The notes: a model not told the origin generated them from the letters alone. A stretch of 64,000 nt of DNA from Acanthaster planci (GCF_001949145.1 NW_019091611.1:159172-223171); one strand, 5' to 3'. Shown: positions 23,379 to 33,942, numbered from the stretch's first letter. Numbers and translations: made by a program.

Positions 23379-23999
23379 TTATTGAAGCATGTAATTCACC
23401 AGCGGCTCGGTGTTTAAAATCAACTTGCTAAACTTTACGTCCTTCGGATGCCTTTTAATCGAGTCACGTTTTTCATTGGGTACTACGTCATTCTCGTCTA
23501 AACATTGGTCAAAACTATTCTTGTCCTTACAAAAAAAAAGCCGTGTTCTTGTGGTAGTCATTGAGCACAGAATTGAATTTTTGAGTCAATAACCGACACG
23601 AATGCAAATAATGCCTTCCACTGAAAGCCATCTTACTCAAGGCACACGTACTATTATTCTTTGATTTCTTCCTGTACTTGATAAACTGATCAGCGGCGCA
23701 GTCGTCGATAATAAACAATAAACAAGGTATGTAAACCGTCAAACATTTTTTGATATAATCTCTTCGTTTAGCTCTAGCTTTTCACGATCGAAGTCGCATA
23801 AATAAACGTCGTCATCGGTGTAGATTCATAGCCGCTCTAGGTAAGTTTTATTCTTAAACGAAGTCGGGCATATAATTAAAATTGCCTCAAATGCAAACCA
23901 TTACTCAGTTTCCAATAAACCAAGCACCCACTTTCTTTTACCTGACCCCGTTTTACCCGCAATTAAGGTGCAATGCGGTGATTTATACATCTGGTTCAT
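23379..23999 (-). pseudogene. FtsK/HerA-type genome-packaging ATPase, Polinton A
   Basis: Starts at ATG 23999. Walker A is AGKTGSGK within the first 25 residues. Walker B is PCLLFIIDDCAAD near 23730-23700, followed by ALSKMAFSGRHY and WLLTQK-like text (RLLTQKFNSVL), the usual sensor region of Polinton packaging ATPases. The C-terminal frame ends MLQ at 23379. At about 205 codons it is close to normal size. At least two in-frame stops lie between Walker A and B and one frame change near 23745, with another near 23540. In intact elements this protein would pump DNA into the capsid; here it is dead. Confidence 0.75.
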
Positions 24000-24044
24000 T
24001 TTAAATTAAACCCGATTTATTTAACTCTACTTGTTTAACTAGAT

Positions 24045-24597
24045 TTAATACACTAGACTCTTGAAATTACCGTCTCCAACCGTCAATTGCGTGTCCATTA
24101 CCAAAAACACATACATCGTCAAAGGCCCCGCCGTCTCTGCCTGTCCTTCCATCTGCATCGATATGTCAACGCCACCCCCGAGAGGCCTACCCGATCCGTG
24201 CGCCGACCTATTGTCGTCAGAACTACTAAAAACGAGCCAGAGCCCGTACTTATCTTTCAAGTAATCGGCCATGTCTACTCCGGTCAAGTTTAATTCTTTG
24301 GCTACCGCTCGAGCCGATTCAGTTTCAGAGTCACCGAAGTACTTGTTGATTTCGTTCAAATGCTGATATTCGAAAAGTCCCTGCGAATAGAATTGATTCG
24401 GCTTACCTTTGACTGTGACTACAGTTTTACTTATATGTGGGTTGTAAAATCTCTGGGGTTTTTCACGGTCGAATCTTTGAACGGAATAAAAACGCCTTTC
24501 AAACTTTTAATCGTCTGGTCGATGCCGATGTTCCATAAAGTGTCTGATTTGTTTACCGCCTCTTTCTTCCAGGAGTGTATCCTGTCAGATCAGTAAA
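24045..24597 (-). pseudogene. Major-capsid-protein C-terminal fragment, Polinton A
   Basis: Protein-like text starts abruptly near 24597 (SWKKEAVNKSDTLWNIGIDQ). It crosses stops near 24430 and continues open from 24359 (NEINKYFGDSETESARAVAK). The end (HGSGRPLGGGVDISMQME, then a hydrophobic strand and VMDTQLTVGDGNFKSLVY) matches my picture of the final jelly-roll strands of the Polinton double-jelly-roll major capsid protein. The N-terminal half or more is missing, because the fragment abuts the truncated polymerase directly. The assignment is by eye and moderately sure. Confidence 0.5.
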
Positions 24598-27500
24598 GAT
24601 CGAATTAAGACCGTTAAGATCGAATATATTTTAGCCCTAATGCAAACGACTTCCGAAATAACCTTGCCCCCAAATTCATCTTTCATTTTGCCTATGACTT
24701 TTTTGTCTTTGGGATCGTAAAGTTTATGGTCGGGCGGGTAGTTACTAAAGTCAAAGAAGTTGCTCTTTTTACCCAAGTAGCCGTTCAAATCGTCAGTTTG
24801 AATCTGGACTAACAGAGAATCAGTGTCTTTGTAAAGTAAGCTTATTTTGTCGCCGAAATTAGTTTTTAGTTTGTTATAATTAGTTCGTTATAATAGAAAT
24901 CGTATATTAGAGTTTTAGACAAGTCGAAGACGCTTACGGCACAGTAAATCGTGTTTACGATTGTTCAGCTTGGTCTTTACGCGATACATTTCGACAAACG
25001 AGAGATCACATTCTTTAAAAGGCGTACTCGATTTATAGTTCGGTTTAAACGTTAATTTTTTTGTATTTAGTGACATCCAGCACGTCCCTCAATATATGGC
25101 CGTTGATTCGAGATCTGACATTTTCCATCGTCTTTCCAAAAACTGAATTGTTCATTAATTTGAAAAAGTCTTTCTTAAAATCGGATTTGACTAAATTGCG
25201 CAATTCGGTATTTTTATTGATGTAGCTTTTCATCCAAGGCGCCTGTTTAAACGACATTACGCGGTGAACTTGTTTTAACTTGAGGCCGAGTTCCAGGTAC
25301 TTTTGCAACGTGCAATAATGCACCACGTATTTATGTTTAGTGCCTGAAGTGGCCACGAGTTTGTCTACCGAGGTTACTTGCTCTCCGTTGCTAATTAAAT
25401 GTTTTTTCGGGTGCCAGTGGGAAGTCGTTGTGTGGTGGATGAAAGTCTTGCGGATATTCCAAAGTGACATCAAACATACACTCAAACGTACACGCGAATC
25501 TAAAGAGGGTTTCAGCGGAAGTTTAGAAATGAAATCAGCAGTAAACTTGTCTAAGTCTTCAGCCCACTGAAACTCGCCCATGGGTAACGATTGCGACATG
25601 ACCCAGCCGTACAAATTGTTGGCGTCTAGATACAAAATGTGTGACTCTGGCTGATTCGGGTCGTAGTCTGGTAAACTTGGATTGTTCGCCTTGGCATAAC
25701 GCTTGGCACCCACGCTCGAGATACCGCCTCTTTTAGCCCTTTCAAAGAACAGGTGCTGGTCTATGTCGGTCAATAGTTCCAGTTTTAAGCTCGAGTGCTT
25801 TAGCAGAGCGTCCCTCGATAGGCCCGATGATGTGTAATAGTTGGCCGGCCGGGTCAAGGCCATAATTCTGTTTACAGACTTTGCGGAAGTTCTCAAATAC
25901 ACCCGCTAGTAACAATACACCCGTTCCCGCGTACATGTATAGGTCGTGATAGTCGCCCAGGTTTTTACAGTTGAACGTATGCCATACTGTTTGCGCTCTT
26001 GCGTTTTCTTTCTTGGTCACGGTGGACTGCTTCAGAAAACTATAAAACACGTTACTAGGCGGTAGGCTCGTCTCTTGGAATCGGTCAAAGGAGTCGATAT
26101 ATTCGTAAGGATAAATTCCTTTTCCTAATAGCATACCCGTGTTTTCCGGAAATCTTTCCCGAAGTAAGTTAAAATCGTCAGGCGAACAATGTTTAACCAA
26201 TCGATCCAGCGAAGCCGCCATGAAATAAAAGGAGTCTAGGAACCTTAGTTGGCCAAATGAAAACGCGATGTAATTCTCGGTGCTTTTTAACAATTAATTT
26301 GATTTCTTTGCCGTTAGACTCGCGAGCACCCTGCATAATTAGGTGCGCATGGTATTTCTCTAAATTGTGCAAAATCACTGGGACAGGCGTTTGATTTAGG
26401 ACGACTCTTAACTTGAGGTTACAGTTGGCGTGCGCGAGACCTCGATATTTGCCCGTCACGTGACAATGATCCCTGACCTTGCGAAATTTGTTGATTGGTT
26501 TTGTGCACGTATACAGAGCGGTTCCCTGAAACCAGATTCGTTTGCAGAACTATAAGCCGCTCGATCGCCTTTAGTCTTTGGTTCATTGAGAATTGGGCAC
26601 TGGCATTGACATTCTTTAGTCTTGCCGATAGGCTTTTTGCAGATCCAACAGCGATTGCAATTTTCGTAAATTTTTTGTAACTCACGCGAACAAATAATTG
26701 GCTTTGGATTTTCAAATGTTTTGTTAATTTTACAGATCTCTTCAGTAATGGACCTGACATGGACCTGTCTTTTGGCTCGTGCGTTCACCGTCACATCTAA
26801 CTACTGCGTATGAATAGCCGCACAGCTTATGGATCTGGGTCTTGACCGTGTTTGAGGAAGTCGGTGGAAGGTGTTTAAAAAAGACTCAAAATCTGCGTAT
26901 ATCACAAAAGGAGCGTCTTGTTTGTTTTTGTAATTTTCAAATTGTAAAATGTTTTTACCTTTGGCGGGTAATTCGATTTTACAGGGTGCTTCGTCTAATC
27001 CCTGGCAATCTATTTTGTGTCTGCTTAACTTTTCTTCTGTTTGGAAGTGCGACATGCAGTTAAAGCATCAGTATTTCTTACCATCGTGTTTATTAATGTC
27101 ACCCGTCAACCGAGAGAAATTTTTTATCCAACAGTAGTGACTCTTTTCACCTTGGGTAAAGTAGAGCATATTGATCGGTTCACCTACGCGCTTAGTTTTG
27201 TAAAGTATGTAAACGCCGTCTTTTTTGTCGTCACCAAATACGTTGATTGCCAATTTATTTTGTGAAATACGCGTTGGAAAGCTTACGTTAGTGAAATTTA
27301 GGTCATCTGCTTCTGTGTAAGTCGAGGGTCGATCTTCATGTATTTTGTATTTTGGGTTTGTTTCTAACTGATGTTTGACGTTGTCTGAATATAATTTAAA
27401 GCTGCTCTCAATGCCCATCGGATACACTGCTGGTCTTTGTTTTGAACGTTAATGGTTGCTTCCTTAAGTGCTAATTTCTCAGAGAGTGGAATATACGTGG

Positions 27501-28188
27501 CACCTACCGGATTATGAATCACCACGTTTATGTAAAAAGCAACCACTTCATCAAAGACTCATCTTGATCCGCGTTGCGTATGAACCTCCACGTCCTCTAT
27601 TTGTTTATGCCTCTGTTCCGCGAGTACATTTTTAATGTCGGCTTTACTTACGACCACTGTATTTTGGCTCGGGAAGGTGAATGTGCCAAGGTCAGTTTGG
27701 TCGGGTTTTTCCAATCTAAACTGCACTTTTAAGGCCGTTTGTAATATATAAGATCCAATTTCTCTAAATTCATCTAATGCTTTCTTTTCGATGAAAGTCT
27801 TGTAAAAATTAAAAAAGTTTACGAGATCGTATTCAAAAAAGCCGGGTATTAGCTTCCAATTACGATAGTTACCCTGAAAGCGTCTCACGTTTCTAATGTC
27901 ACCTTCTGCAGCAATTTCTTCAGATTGGGTATACTTTTTAATCGCTTTAATGAGATCTTGCTTTAGGACTCTGCCCGTGTGTGTAAATGGGATGTCGTTC
28001 TCTTGGACCGTTTTCAAGAGCTGGCGATATGACTGACGCGGGAGGTATCTGAATTGCTTTTGGTTTGTTGGGATGGCTTGAACGAGTTCCGGCTTAGTGT
28101 GAAATTTACGCTTTGGTGCCGGTAATGGAATGATATACTGCTTGACAAAATCTGCTAAAAACGCCTTCTTAAATCGACTGAAGGTCAT
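24598..28188 (-). pseudogene. DNA polymerase B, Polinton A (frameshifted, C-terminally truncated)
   Basis: Start at ATG 28188 (MTFSRFKKAFLADFVKQYII). Domains in order are an N-terminal helical region; exonuclease motif I (IYADFESF, ~26940); a Cys cluster (CNRCWICKK) with the HCHVTGKYRGLAH signature; exo II (ILHNLEKYHAHLIM); exo III at ~25920; polymerase motif A (LYLDANNLYGW, ~25610); motif B (LMNNSVFGKTMEN, ~25120); motif C (KDTDSLL, ~24830); and MKDEFGGK near 24680. Frames change near 27550, 27390, 27060, 26790, 26450, 26200, 25800 and 25000-24800. The thumb is missing after ~24600. The exo III segment reads YAGTG, lacking the expected aspartate. A Polinton-type protein-primed polymerase is clear; it cannot be functional. 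Confidence 0.85.
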
Positions 28189-28264
28189 AATAGTGGTCTT
28201 GATTTGGGGTTGTTCATGTCTCGATTTATAAATAGGTTTTTTAAATTTTTCTCATTTTTTCTCA

Positions 28265-28936
28265 AAGCTTCAGACCTGAAATTCATCTTCAGAATCAAAT
28301 CCACTAAACGCTTGTAGCACAGATTTATTTGAAACAAGACCGTCATTTCTCATTTTCAACATAGCCGCCGATACTTTATACCTAACACTAGCCCCATATA
28401 CAGTGGGTTTATGCCATAAAGGGTTCGGTCGTCATAATCAACAGGCGTTTATCTTGGCCGTTGTCCTGATACAAAATAGCCAAGTTGCACACATTGGCGT
28501 GTTGGCCTTCTTTAATCACGGGTTTTTAAATGATTAATTTACTCGGGTCAAAAGGCCAAAGGTGACGTTGGGATCGCAGTTGTCGGCATTGTTCGTCGGT
28601 TACGATGTAGGTTTGGCTAGACATGGTTTTTATATCGTTCGTTTATTTAAGGTGGTTGTAAAGTCAGTGCTTCAAGTAGGAGGGAAAAAGAGGGGAATTA
28701 GGCCTATCTTTTTTTGTTTGAGAGCCTCGAGTTGTTTACATTGGGGCCAAAGGTCGAGGTGGTTTGTGGACGAGCGGTTTAGGTCTGTGCGAGAGTGGAA
28801 GCGCCGGGGTCAAAAGTCAAGCTTCAAGGTGGGTGAAATGGGGAAACCCCGGCGCTGGTGTGTGTGTGGGCGGTGAAGCGTAAAAGCAGAGTGGAAAAGG
28901 GGGCTGGTCCTGAACTGTCTTCTACCTACTACTACA
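28265..28936. repeat. Right terminal inverted repeat of Polinton A
   Basis: Inverse of 17732-18815, ending CCTACTACTAC, but lacking the ~405 bp between ACTGTATA and ATGGGG. The deletion joint shows ATA microhomology. Confidence 0.85.
28270..28624 (-). pseudogene. Right-end copy of the Polinton A terminal gene, internally deleted
   Basis: Mirror copy of the gene at 18028-18795: ATG 28624 opens the same MSSQT-type start, and the acidic tail ends near 28270. The middle two-thirds is deleted. Where the left copy has a TAA after DPSK, this copy has a sense codon, and it has its own stop a few codons later. The two copies therefore decayed independently. Confidence 0.6.
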
Positions 28937-28938
28937 GC

Positions 28939-29931
28939 CTGATTTGTGCCGCCAGAGCGAGGGTTATGAATACCGTAACTTGACACATCAATACTGTACA
29001 TTTGATTGCCTCAAGAAACAGCTCATTCATACGAGTATCCGTTTCGTTAGTGACTTCGTCACAAAGGCGGACGCGCCACGATTTGCAGGCTCTCATTGGA
29101 CAATCGCTGAAGTTGCGTGTTAACTTCTGGTTCCATGTAAACGGCAATCAATACATTTAACCCTATGTGCAGTGCACGTGTGCAGTGGGCGTGGTTTAAA
29201 CTTAAGTGACGTCACAGTTACCAACTGGATAAGAAATCGGTTTATCCTCCGATTTGAGACTTAATCCAGTTTTGTTCTTAGAGACAGAGCGGAAAATAAA
29301 CTCTTGTGAATTGGTGGATAGGTTACATAAGCTTAGGTATTTTTCTAAAATACCAACCGGGAAAGCAGCGCCACCTGTTCTCCTGGTAACAACCCATATT
29401 TCTTGTCTGTATTCATCTGTTTTGCTTTTCTCTACAAATATATAAGCATGGGTGTCGAAAATTTTGATGTGGGAATAACGTAAATTTTTTTAATCATTAT
29501 ATCTGAAAAAGGCAGCATATCCAACCGTGAGAATTGCCAGAATCTTTTTTTATCATGTCTGGCGTTATAGGTTCCTTTCTTTTTGGAGCTTTGCCAAGTG
29601 TTCTTTTGGCTGCTTCGAGGACCGACTTGGGAAGTGAGTGTTCTGTTGGTGGTGATGCGCACAGGCGATACTCTGAAATGCAGCGATAACTGGAGCTGGA
29701 GTGTTGGAAGTCTGCATGACACTCGGTAGATAAAGTGCGATGTCCAGTGGGGCAGCCGGAAGCGGGTGCACAAATTCTGTTCTTGCTTCAGCCCATTTTC
29801 TCCGCCCCAGGAAGCCATAGATGTACTGAGGGCTAGAGGTAGTTGTCCCTGCTCTGTCTTGCAGAACCATACTTGGCAGTTCTTCGAAGAAATCCTTCAG
29901 CAAAGGACTTTTCTATTTTGACCATATGTCG
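28939..29931 (-). pseudogene. Tyrosine recombinase, N-terminal and central part (split by Polinton A)
   Basis: Reading leftwards: a core-binding domain (ELPSMVLQDRAGTTTSSP, LDIALYLPSVMQ), then KAPKRKEPITPDMIKK and, after a break near 29510, IFVEKSKTDEYRQEIWV and LEKYLSLCNL. Finally YGIHNPRSGGTNQA carries the HxxR box. It stops exactly at the end of element A; the rest (KHGRW and the Tyr) is at 17602-17731. I cannot find the box I arginine segment (FFRxDEL-like), which seems deleted or scrambled around 29480-29520. A 192-bp MITE interrupts it at 29038-29229. The 5' end has no ATG in frame. Confidence 0.75.
29038..29229. mobile_element. MITE with ~24-bp inverted ends and TA target duplication
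   Basis: The left end reads TCCGTTTCGTTAGTGACTTC and the right end, inverted, reads TCCAGTTGGTAACTGTGACG. TA flanks both sides. It separates ISY from MNELFLEAIK, coding pieces of the host tyrosine recombinase that belong together. It is 192 bp long without coding capacity and resembles Tc1/mariner- or pogo-type MITEs by its TA target. Confidence 0.6.
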
Positions 29932-30960
29932 CCATGAACTCTGCGAAAAAAGTATTCAAGTATTATCCCCCTTGTTTAATTATAGCCATGCTCATTATAT
30001 AAAGCTTCTCAGTTTCTCTGTGTTGTTTAATGCATACACATATATGGGTACTCGCGGTGCAGACGGAGCTCTTCTATGTAGGCCTATTAACACAGTCGCG
30101 AATCGAGGTTGGATTGTAAATCGAGGACATCCTTAGTTCGCAATAAGGTGAAATTTGAGGCCGCAGTCAGCATTTATGAGGGTCAGCGAAATTTCAAGGT
30201 ATTTGGAAGCCGTCCTCGGTGTACGCATTTAACACGCCGGGTGTTTACAAACACCCGCTCTAAATGGACTGTTTCGGCGCATCCCTGGATGGAGTAGCGC
30301 CCTCTCTAGCTCTATTGCTAACCTGTCCGATCCGGACTGCTGAGCATAATAAACATCGCCAAGTCCACAAGACGCATAACCCCTACAAATATAAAAGCCT
30401 CCAAACTGTCCAAAAGCATCATAGCGTCACCTTGCCATCACGCCTGTGGACTTCTGTAGCCTTCTAAGATTTAGGTGTCTTCTAGTGGAAAATATGGTGA
30501 GTAAAAACGATTTAATTTGAAGTAGAATGTTGAGCATGACCAGACCCTATTTCGGTACGGTTTAATACATCATTAAATACAATACATGGGCCCCAGTGCT
30601 GGCAAGTACCATGCTACTGTACTACCACTACTAAGCGTGGTTAAAGTATGGCTTCTATCACCCCCCCCCCTATTATCAATAGGCTAATGTAGATCTCATA
30701 CCGCTGTTAGAGTGAATGGAATACGTGGAATACGTATGCAGTCCGAAAAGCTCAATCACATAATGCAGTTGAACAGGTTCCTGCAGCACATTTTTCCAGC
30801 CACAAGTGAAGACTTTTCTGTTGTCAGTATGTGGTGGTTCTAGGTCTAATTGTGTTTTTTGGGGGGGATTTTGGTGGATGTGGCTCTTTGAAGCCCGGAT
30901 ACCTCTTCCCCCCCACCACCACCACCAGTCCGTACCAAATTAAAAGAAGACAGGCGGTTT
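29932..30960. other. No recognisable gene; poly-C run
   Basis: Moderately GC-rich DNA between two recombinase-type genes, with an inverted ACACGCCGGGTGTTTAC/AAACACCC motif near 30230-30257 and C-runs at 30660 and 30908. It may contain the promoter or upstream exon of the gene at 30961 onward, but I see no clear TATA, donor or acceptor. Confidence 0.35.
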
Positions 30961-32351
30961 AATGAAATAATGTTCAATTTGTTTTTGTGGCGACACGTGT
31001 GCCCTTTGAAGCCAGCACCCACTCTACAGACTGACAGCACCGGTAAGAGGGCTCATGTGGGCAGACGGGTCACTCACAAGAGTGATTTGTTGAAACCTCC
31101 TCCTGTTGGCGTATCGTTCCAGTTACACCAGGTTGTTAGTCCAATGAAGAGAGATGATGTGGCTTTGGTAGTCAAGAATGACACGTTGATTGTTGAATTA
31201 GCCAAGCATGAATACATGAAAGTAGGGCACGATGTAGATTTGCATGGCTACATCCGTAACAGGTAATGTGAATTGGGTCGACTCATCATCAAAGAACACC
31301 CAGCAACCAAATGCATCACTCGAATCATTTGTCCATCCGCACCACCTTTCTGATATTGTGAAGGCCGTCCACGATATTGCCGGCTTCAGGGAAGACAAAC
31401 AGTTGTACGATGTTCCGTCACTAGCGCTGAAGATTGGTTATTCAATCAAGAAGTGTGCACTCATCTTGAAAGGAAGTGCCCTAGAGTCTGGCCAAAAACA
31501 CAAAGCGGAGCGTGCGGAAGAGTTTCTGAATTGAACTGGCGAGACCTTGTGTCCACACACGCACACAGAACGCTTTACCAAGGAAAACGCAACAAAGTCA
31601 CCATTCTCCCGACAAATGCCGATGTAGTCCACCTGTCGTCGTTCCTTCATGAAGCTGGCAACCGGGAACTTCAACTCCTGCAGGGTGCTTGGGGCAGACA
31701 AATCAGGTCAGTTTGGCAGAAATTGAATGAGGTTAGTCTGTGCCACCTCATCATGTTCAACCGAAGAAGGCAGGGGGAGGTTTCAACGATGAAACTTGAA
31801 GATTTCCACAAGCACAGCACCGCCAAACTGGAGGGGGAATGCCTGTTGAGTGATTTAAAACGCCAGCTGTGCAAGATGTTCCGTGTTGTCGAAATAGTTG
31901 GCAAGAGAGGCAGAACTGTTCCCATGCTTCTAAGCAATGAGGCAGTAGCATGGTTGAATGCCCTTTTTGCCAAGAGACATGAAGCTGGAGTAGCCCAAGA
32001 CAACAACTTCTTGTTCACACGGTGTTGTTATGGCGGGAGAGGCCACATGAGGGAGTGACTGTTTAAGAGCATATGCAGATAAGGCTGGCCTTGACAATGC
32101 ATCCAGCATCCAGTCCACCAAACTCCGTAAACATGTAGCAACTGCATCGCAAATTCTTGCATTAAAGGAACATCAGCTTGAAACTCTAGCCAACTTCATG
32201 GGCTACGATCTGCGGGTACATCTCGAATACTACCAGTTGCCAGATATTGTACAGCGGGTCCCCAAACTGTCCAGACTTTACCTGAGTTTGGAGAGGGGCA
32301 ACCTGTCTTCCCAGCAGGGCAAATCCTTCGACGATCTGCATGTAACTGGAG
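30961..32351 (+). pseudogene. Tyrosine-recombinase-like protein, main exon (frameshifted)
   Basis: Broken frames follow one family order: a helical N-part (MKRDDVALVVKNDTLIVELA), HHLSDIVKAVHDIAGF with PSLALKIGYSIKKCALILKG, NWRDLVSTHAHRTL, the arginine box FNRRRQGEVSTMKLEDF, KRGRTVPMLLSNEA, the box II region STKLRKHVATASQIL, and FMGYDLRVHLEYYQLP with the candidate nucleophile Tyr. I know this as a large multicopy family in marine invertebrates with a tyrosine-recombinase catalytic fold. Frame changes lie near 31255, 31530 and 32056. The end at 32351 is a good donor (ACTGGAG|GTAAGG, phase 1). Retention of an exon border argues for a host-type gene that decayed, or for sequencing indels. Confidence 0.7.
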
Positions 32352-32919
32352 GTAAGGGTACCTTGTTTTCAAACCATGTTTCCCATGTTCCGTCTACCCA
32401 ATGCTTGACTTCGAACCAAGTCAACCAAACCCAGACTCCCACTTTGTAGGGCATCATACTCTGCCGTAAACATTACCTCTCTTCCTATTCACCCCCCCGG
32501 AAGAACAGACCAGTACTGTGAGGGTCGGTAGCCTTTTCAGGGACACTGTAGTGTTGTCTTCTGGAAACTTCTGGAAGGCGAATTACCGCCCAAGGGTCTG
32601 TCGCCCTTATGCAATTTAGTCCAATTATATTGTAATAAAGTCTCGTTGGAATCTATCATTTACGTGCCAATGTAAAGGTAATTAACCTACAAAAATTTTC
32701 AATAATTAATATTGGGTCTAAACTTGCGCGTCTTCATTTTGCAACATTTTTGGTATTGTTCTAGCGTATGAATATTATAGGGAAATGTGTCTTCCGTACG
32801 CCGGACGAACGCTCGCGCCTTTTCTGGCTGACACTGAACGGTGAGACAAGCGTTTTTAATGGGGCCTATTTTTCTGCTTTTTGTTTCTCACATATGCCAT
32901 TGTTGTTGTAATCTTGAGA

Positions 32920-32970
32920 NNNNNNNNNNNNNNNNNNNNNNNNNNNNNNNNNNNNNNNNNNNNNNNNNNN
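32920..32970. other. Assembly gap (51 N)
   Basis: Run of N. The frames that span it are not interpretable. Confidence 1.
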
Positions 32971-33089
32971 GTGTGTTCATCACATGTGATCGACCGTTCG
33001 TTACATGTGCGACCATATGTGTACCGTACTGCATGCTCATGTCATGTTGTGCTTTTTCCTGTGTACACAGCCACTGTGTAGAGCGAGGG

Positions 33090-33320
33090 TGGTCCCGACC
33101 GGCGTCCGGGGAATTTAGATTAGGAACTTACAAAGTCTGGGGAATTTACTAAGTCCGGGGAATTTAGATGAGGAACTTACGAAGTCCGGGGAATTTACTA
33201 AGTCCGGGGAATTTAGATTAGGAACTTACGAAGTCCGGGGAATTTACTAAGTCCGGGGAATTTACTAAGTCCGGGGAATTTACTAAGTCCGTGGAATTTG
33301 AGGTTGTGAATTTAAGTCTG
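33090..33320. repeat. Minisatellite, ~18-bp unit (GTCCGGGGAATTTACTAA)
   Basis: About ten units alternate between GTCCGGGGAATTTACTAA and a longer form (GTCCGGGGAATTTAGATTAG plus GAACTTACGAA), decaying rightwards to about 33400 as GGAATTTGAG/GGAATCTGAG. Confidence 0.85.
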
Positions 33321-33855
33321 AGGAATCTGAGTCTGGGAACCTAGATTGTAGTTTGTAAATTTGGGAATTCGAGTTTAGGAATTTTATTTTGGGATATTTG
33401 AAGCATCCTCCATTAGAGAAACCTATCTTTGGGGAATTGTCTTTTGTATTGGAACCTTATTGGGGTAACCTTGTCATTTTTTTTTTGTGATCTGGAGATA
33501 AGTTAACAAATATTACAGTGAAATTAAAACTGAATACTAGTGTGATTGACGATTGATTATTTCTGGTCTGTTGTCTGTTTCCCTTGGAGCATCCGGTCAT
33601 AAAACACTGGCGGACTCACCACAATGAAGTGCAAAACTGCACTACCCTGTCCTGACCCGTGACAGTACAAAGAAGGAAGGGGACCAAAAATCACCCTAAT
33701 AAATTTATGTTGCGTTAAGAACTCCCAAAATAATGTTTTATTTTGGCCGGCCACCTCCCCCCCCTTATTCCCAACGCCAAGCAGAGACTGCCAGACACCC
33801 GTGCATGTATGTGTGCTTTAACTGATTGATCTCAATTTTTGGGGTTTATTCTCAG

Positions 33856-33942
33856 AAGGCTTTACCAGTGAAGAGGAGAGCAGCGACAGTGGGGACAGCA
33901 GTGACAGCAGTGAAGACTCCTGCGATGAATCTGTCGAAAGCG
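33856..33942 (+). CDS. Acidic exon 2 of the tyrosine-recombinase-like gene
   Basis: Acceptor TTATTCTCAG|AAGGC and donor GAAAGCG|GTAAGA enclose 87 bp. Joined in phase 1 to the donor at 32351, it reads GFTSEEESSDSGDSSDSSED and ends DESVES, a strongly acidic Ser/Asp/Glu tail. Members of this recombinase-like family often end in such acidic tails. The exon closes in phase 1 again, so a further exon is expected downstream but was not found. Confidence 0.5.

Larger units (their letters stand above)
17732..28936. mobile_element. Polinton (Maverick)-type element A, 11.2 kb, decayed
   Basis: Bounded by long terminal inverted repeats that begin GTAGTAGTAGGTAGAAGACAG. Plus-strand genes occupy 18.0-21.4 kb and minus-strand genes 28.2-21.5 kb, converging near 21.45 kb. 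Recognised genes are a DNA polymerase B, a double-jelly-roll capsid fragment, an FtsK/HerA-type packaging ATPase and several conserved proteins of unknown function. No integrase or adenain-like protease is visible. Almost every gene has frameshifts or stops. It interrupts a tyrosine-recombinase gene. CTGT occurs on both flanks and is probably part of a 6-bp target duplication blurred by the GTA-repeat ends. Confidence 0.85.
32352..33855 (+). other. Probable intron of the tyrosine-recombinase-like gene
   Basis: Bounded by GTAAGG at 32352 and TTATTCTCAG at 33855, both phase 1. It contains an assembly gap and a minisatellite, with no coding sequence. Confidence 0.55.

Noticed and set aside
33090-33320. 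Regular repeats with short spacers resembling a CRISPR array.
   Set aside because: It is an 18-bp minisatellite with repeated, not unique, intervening text.
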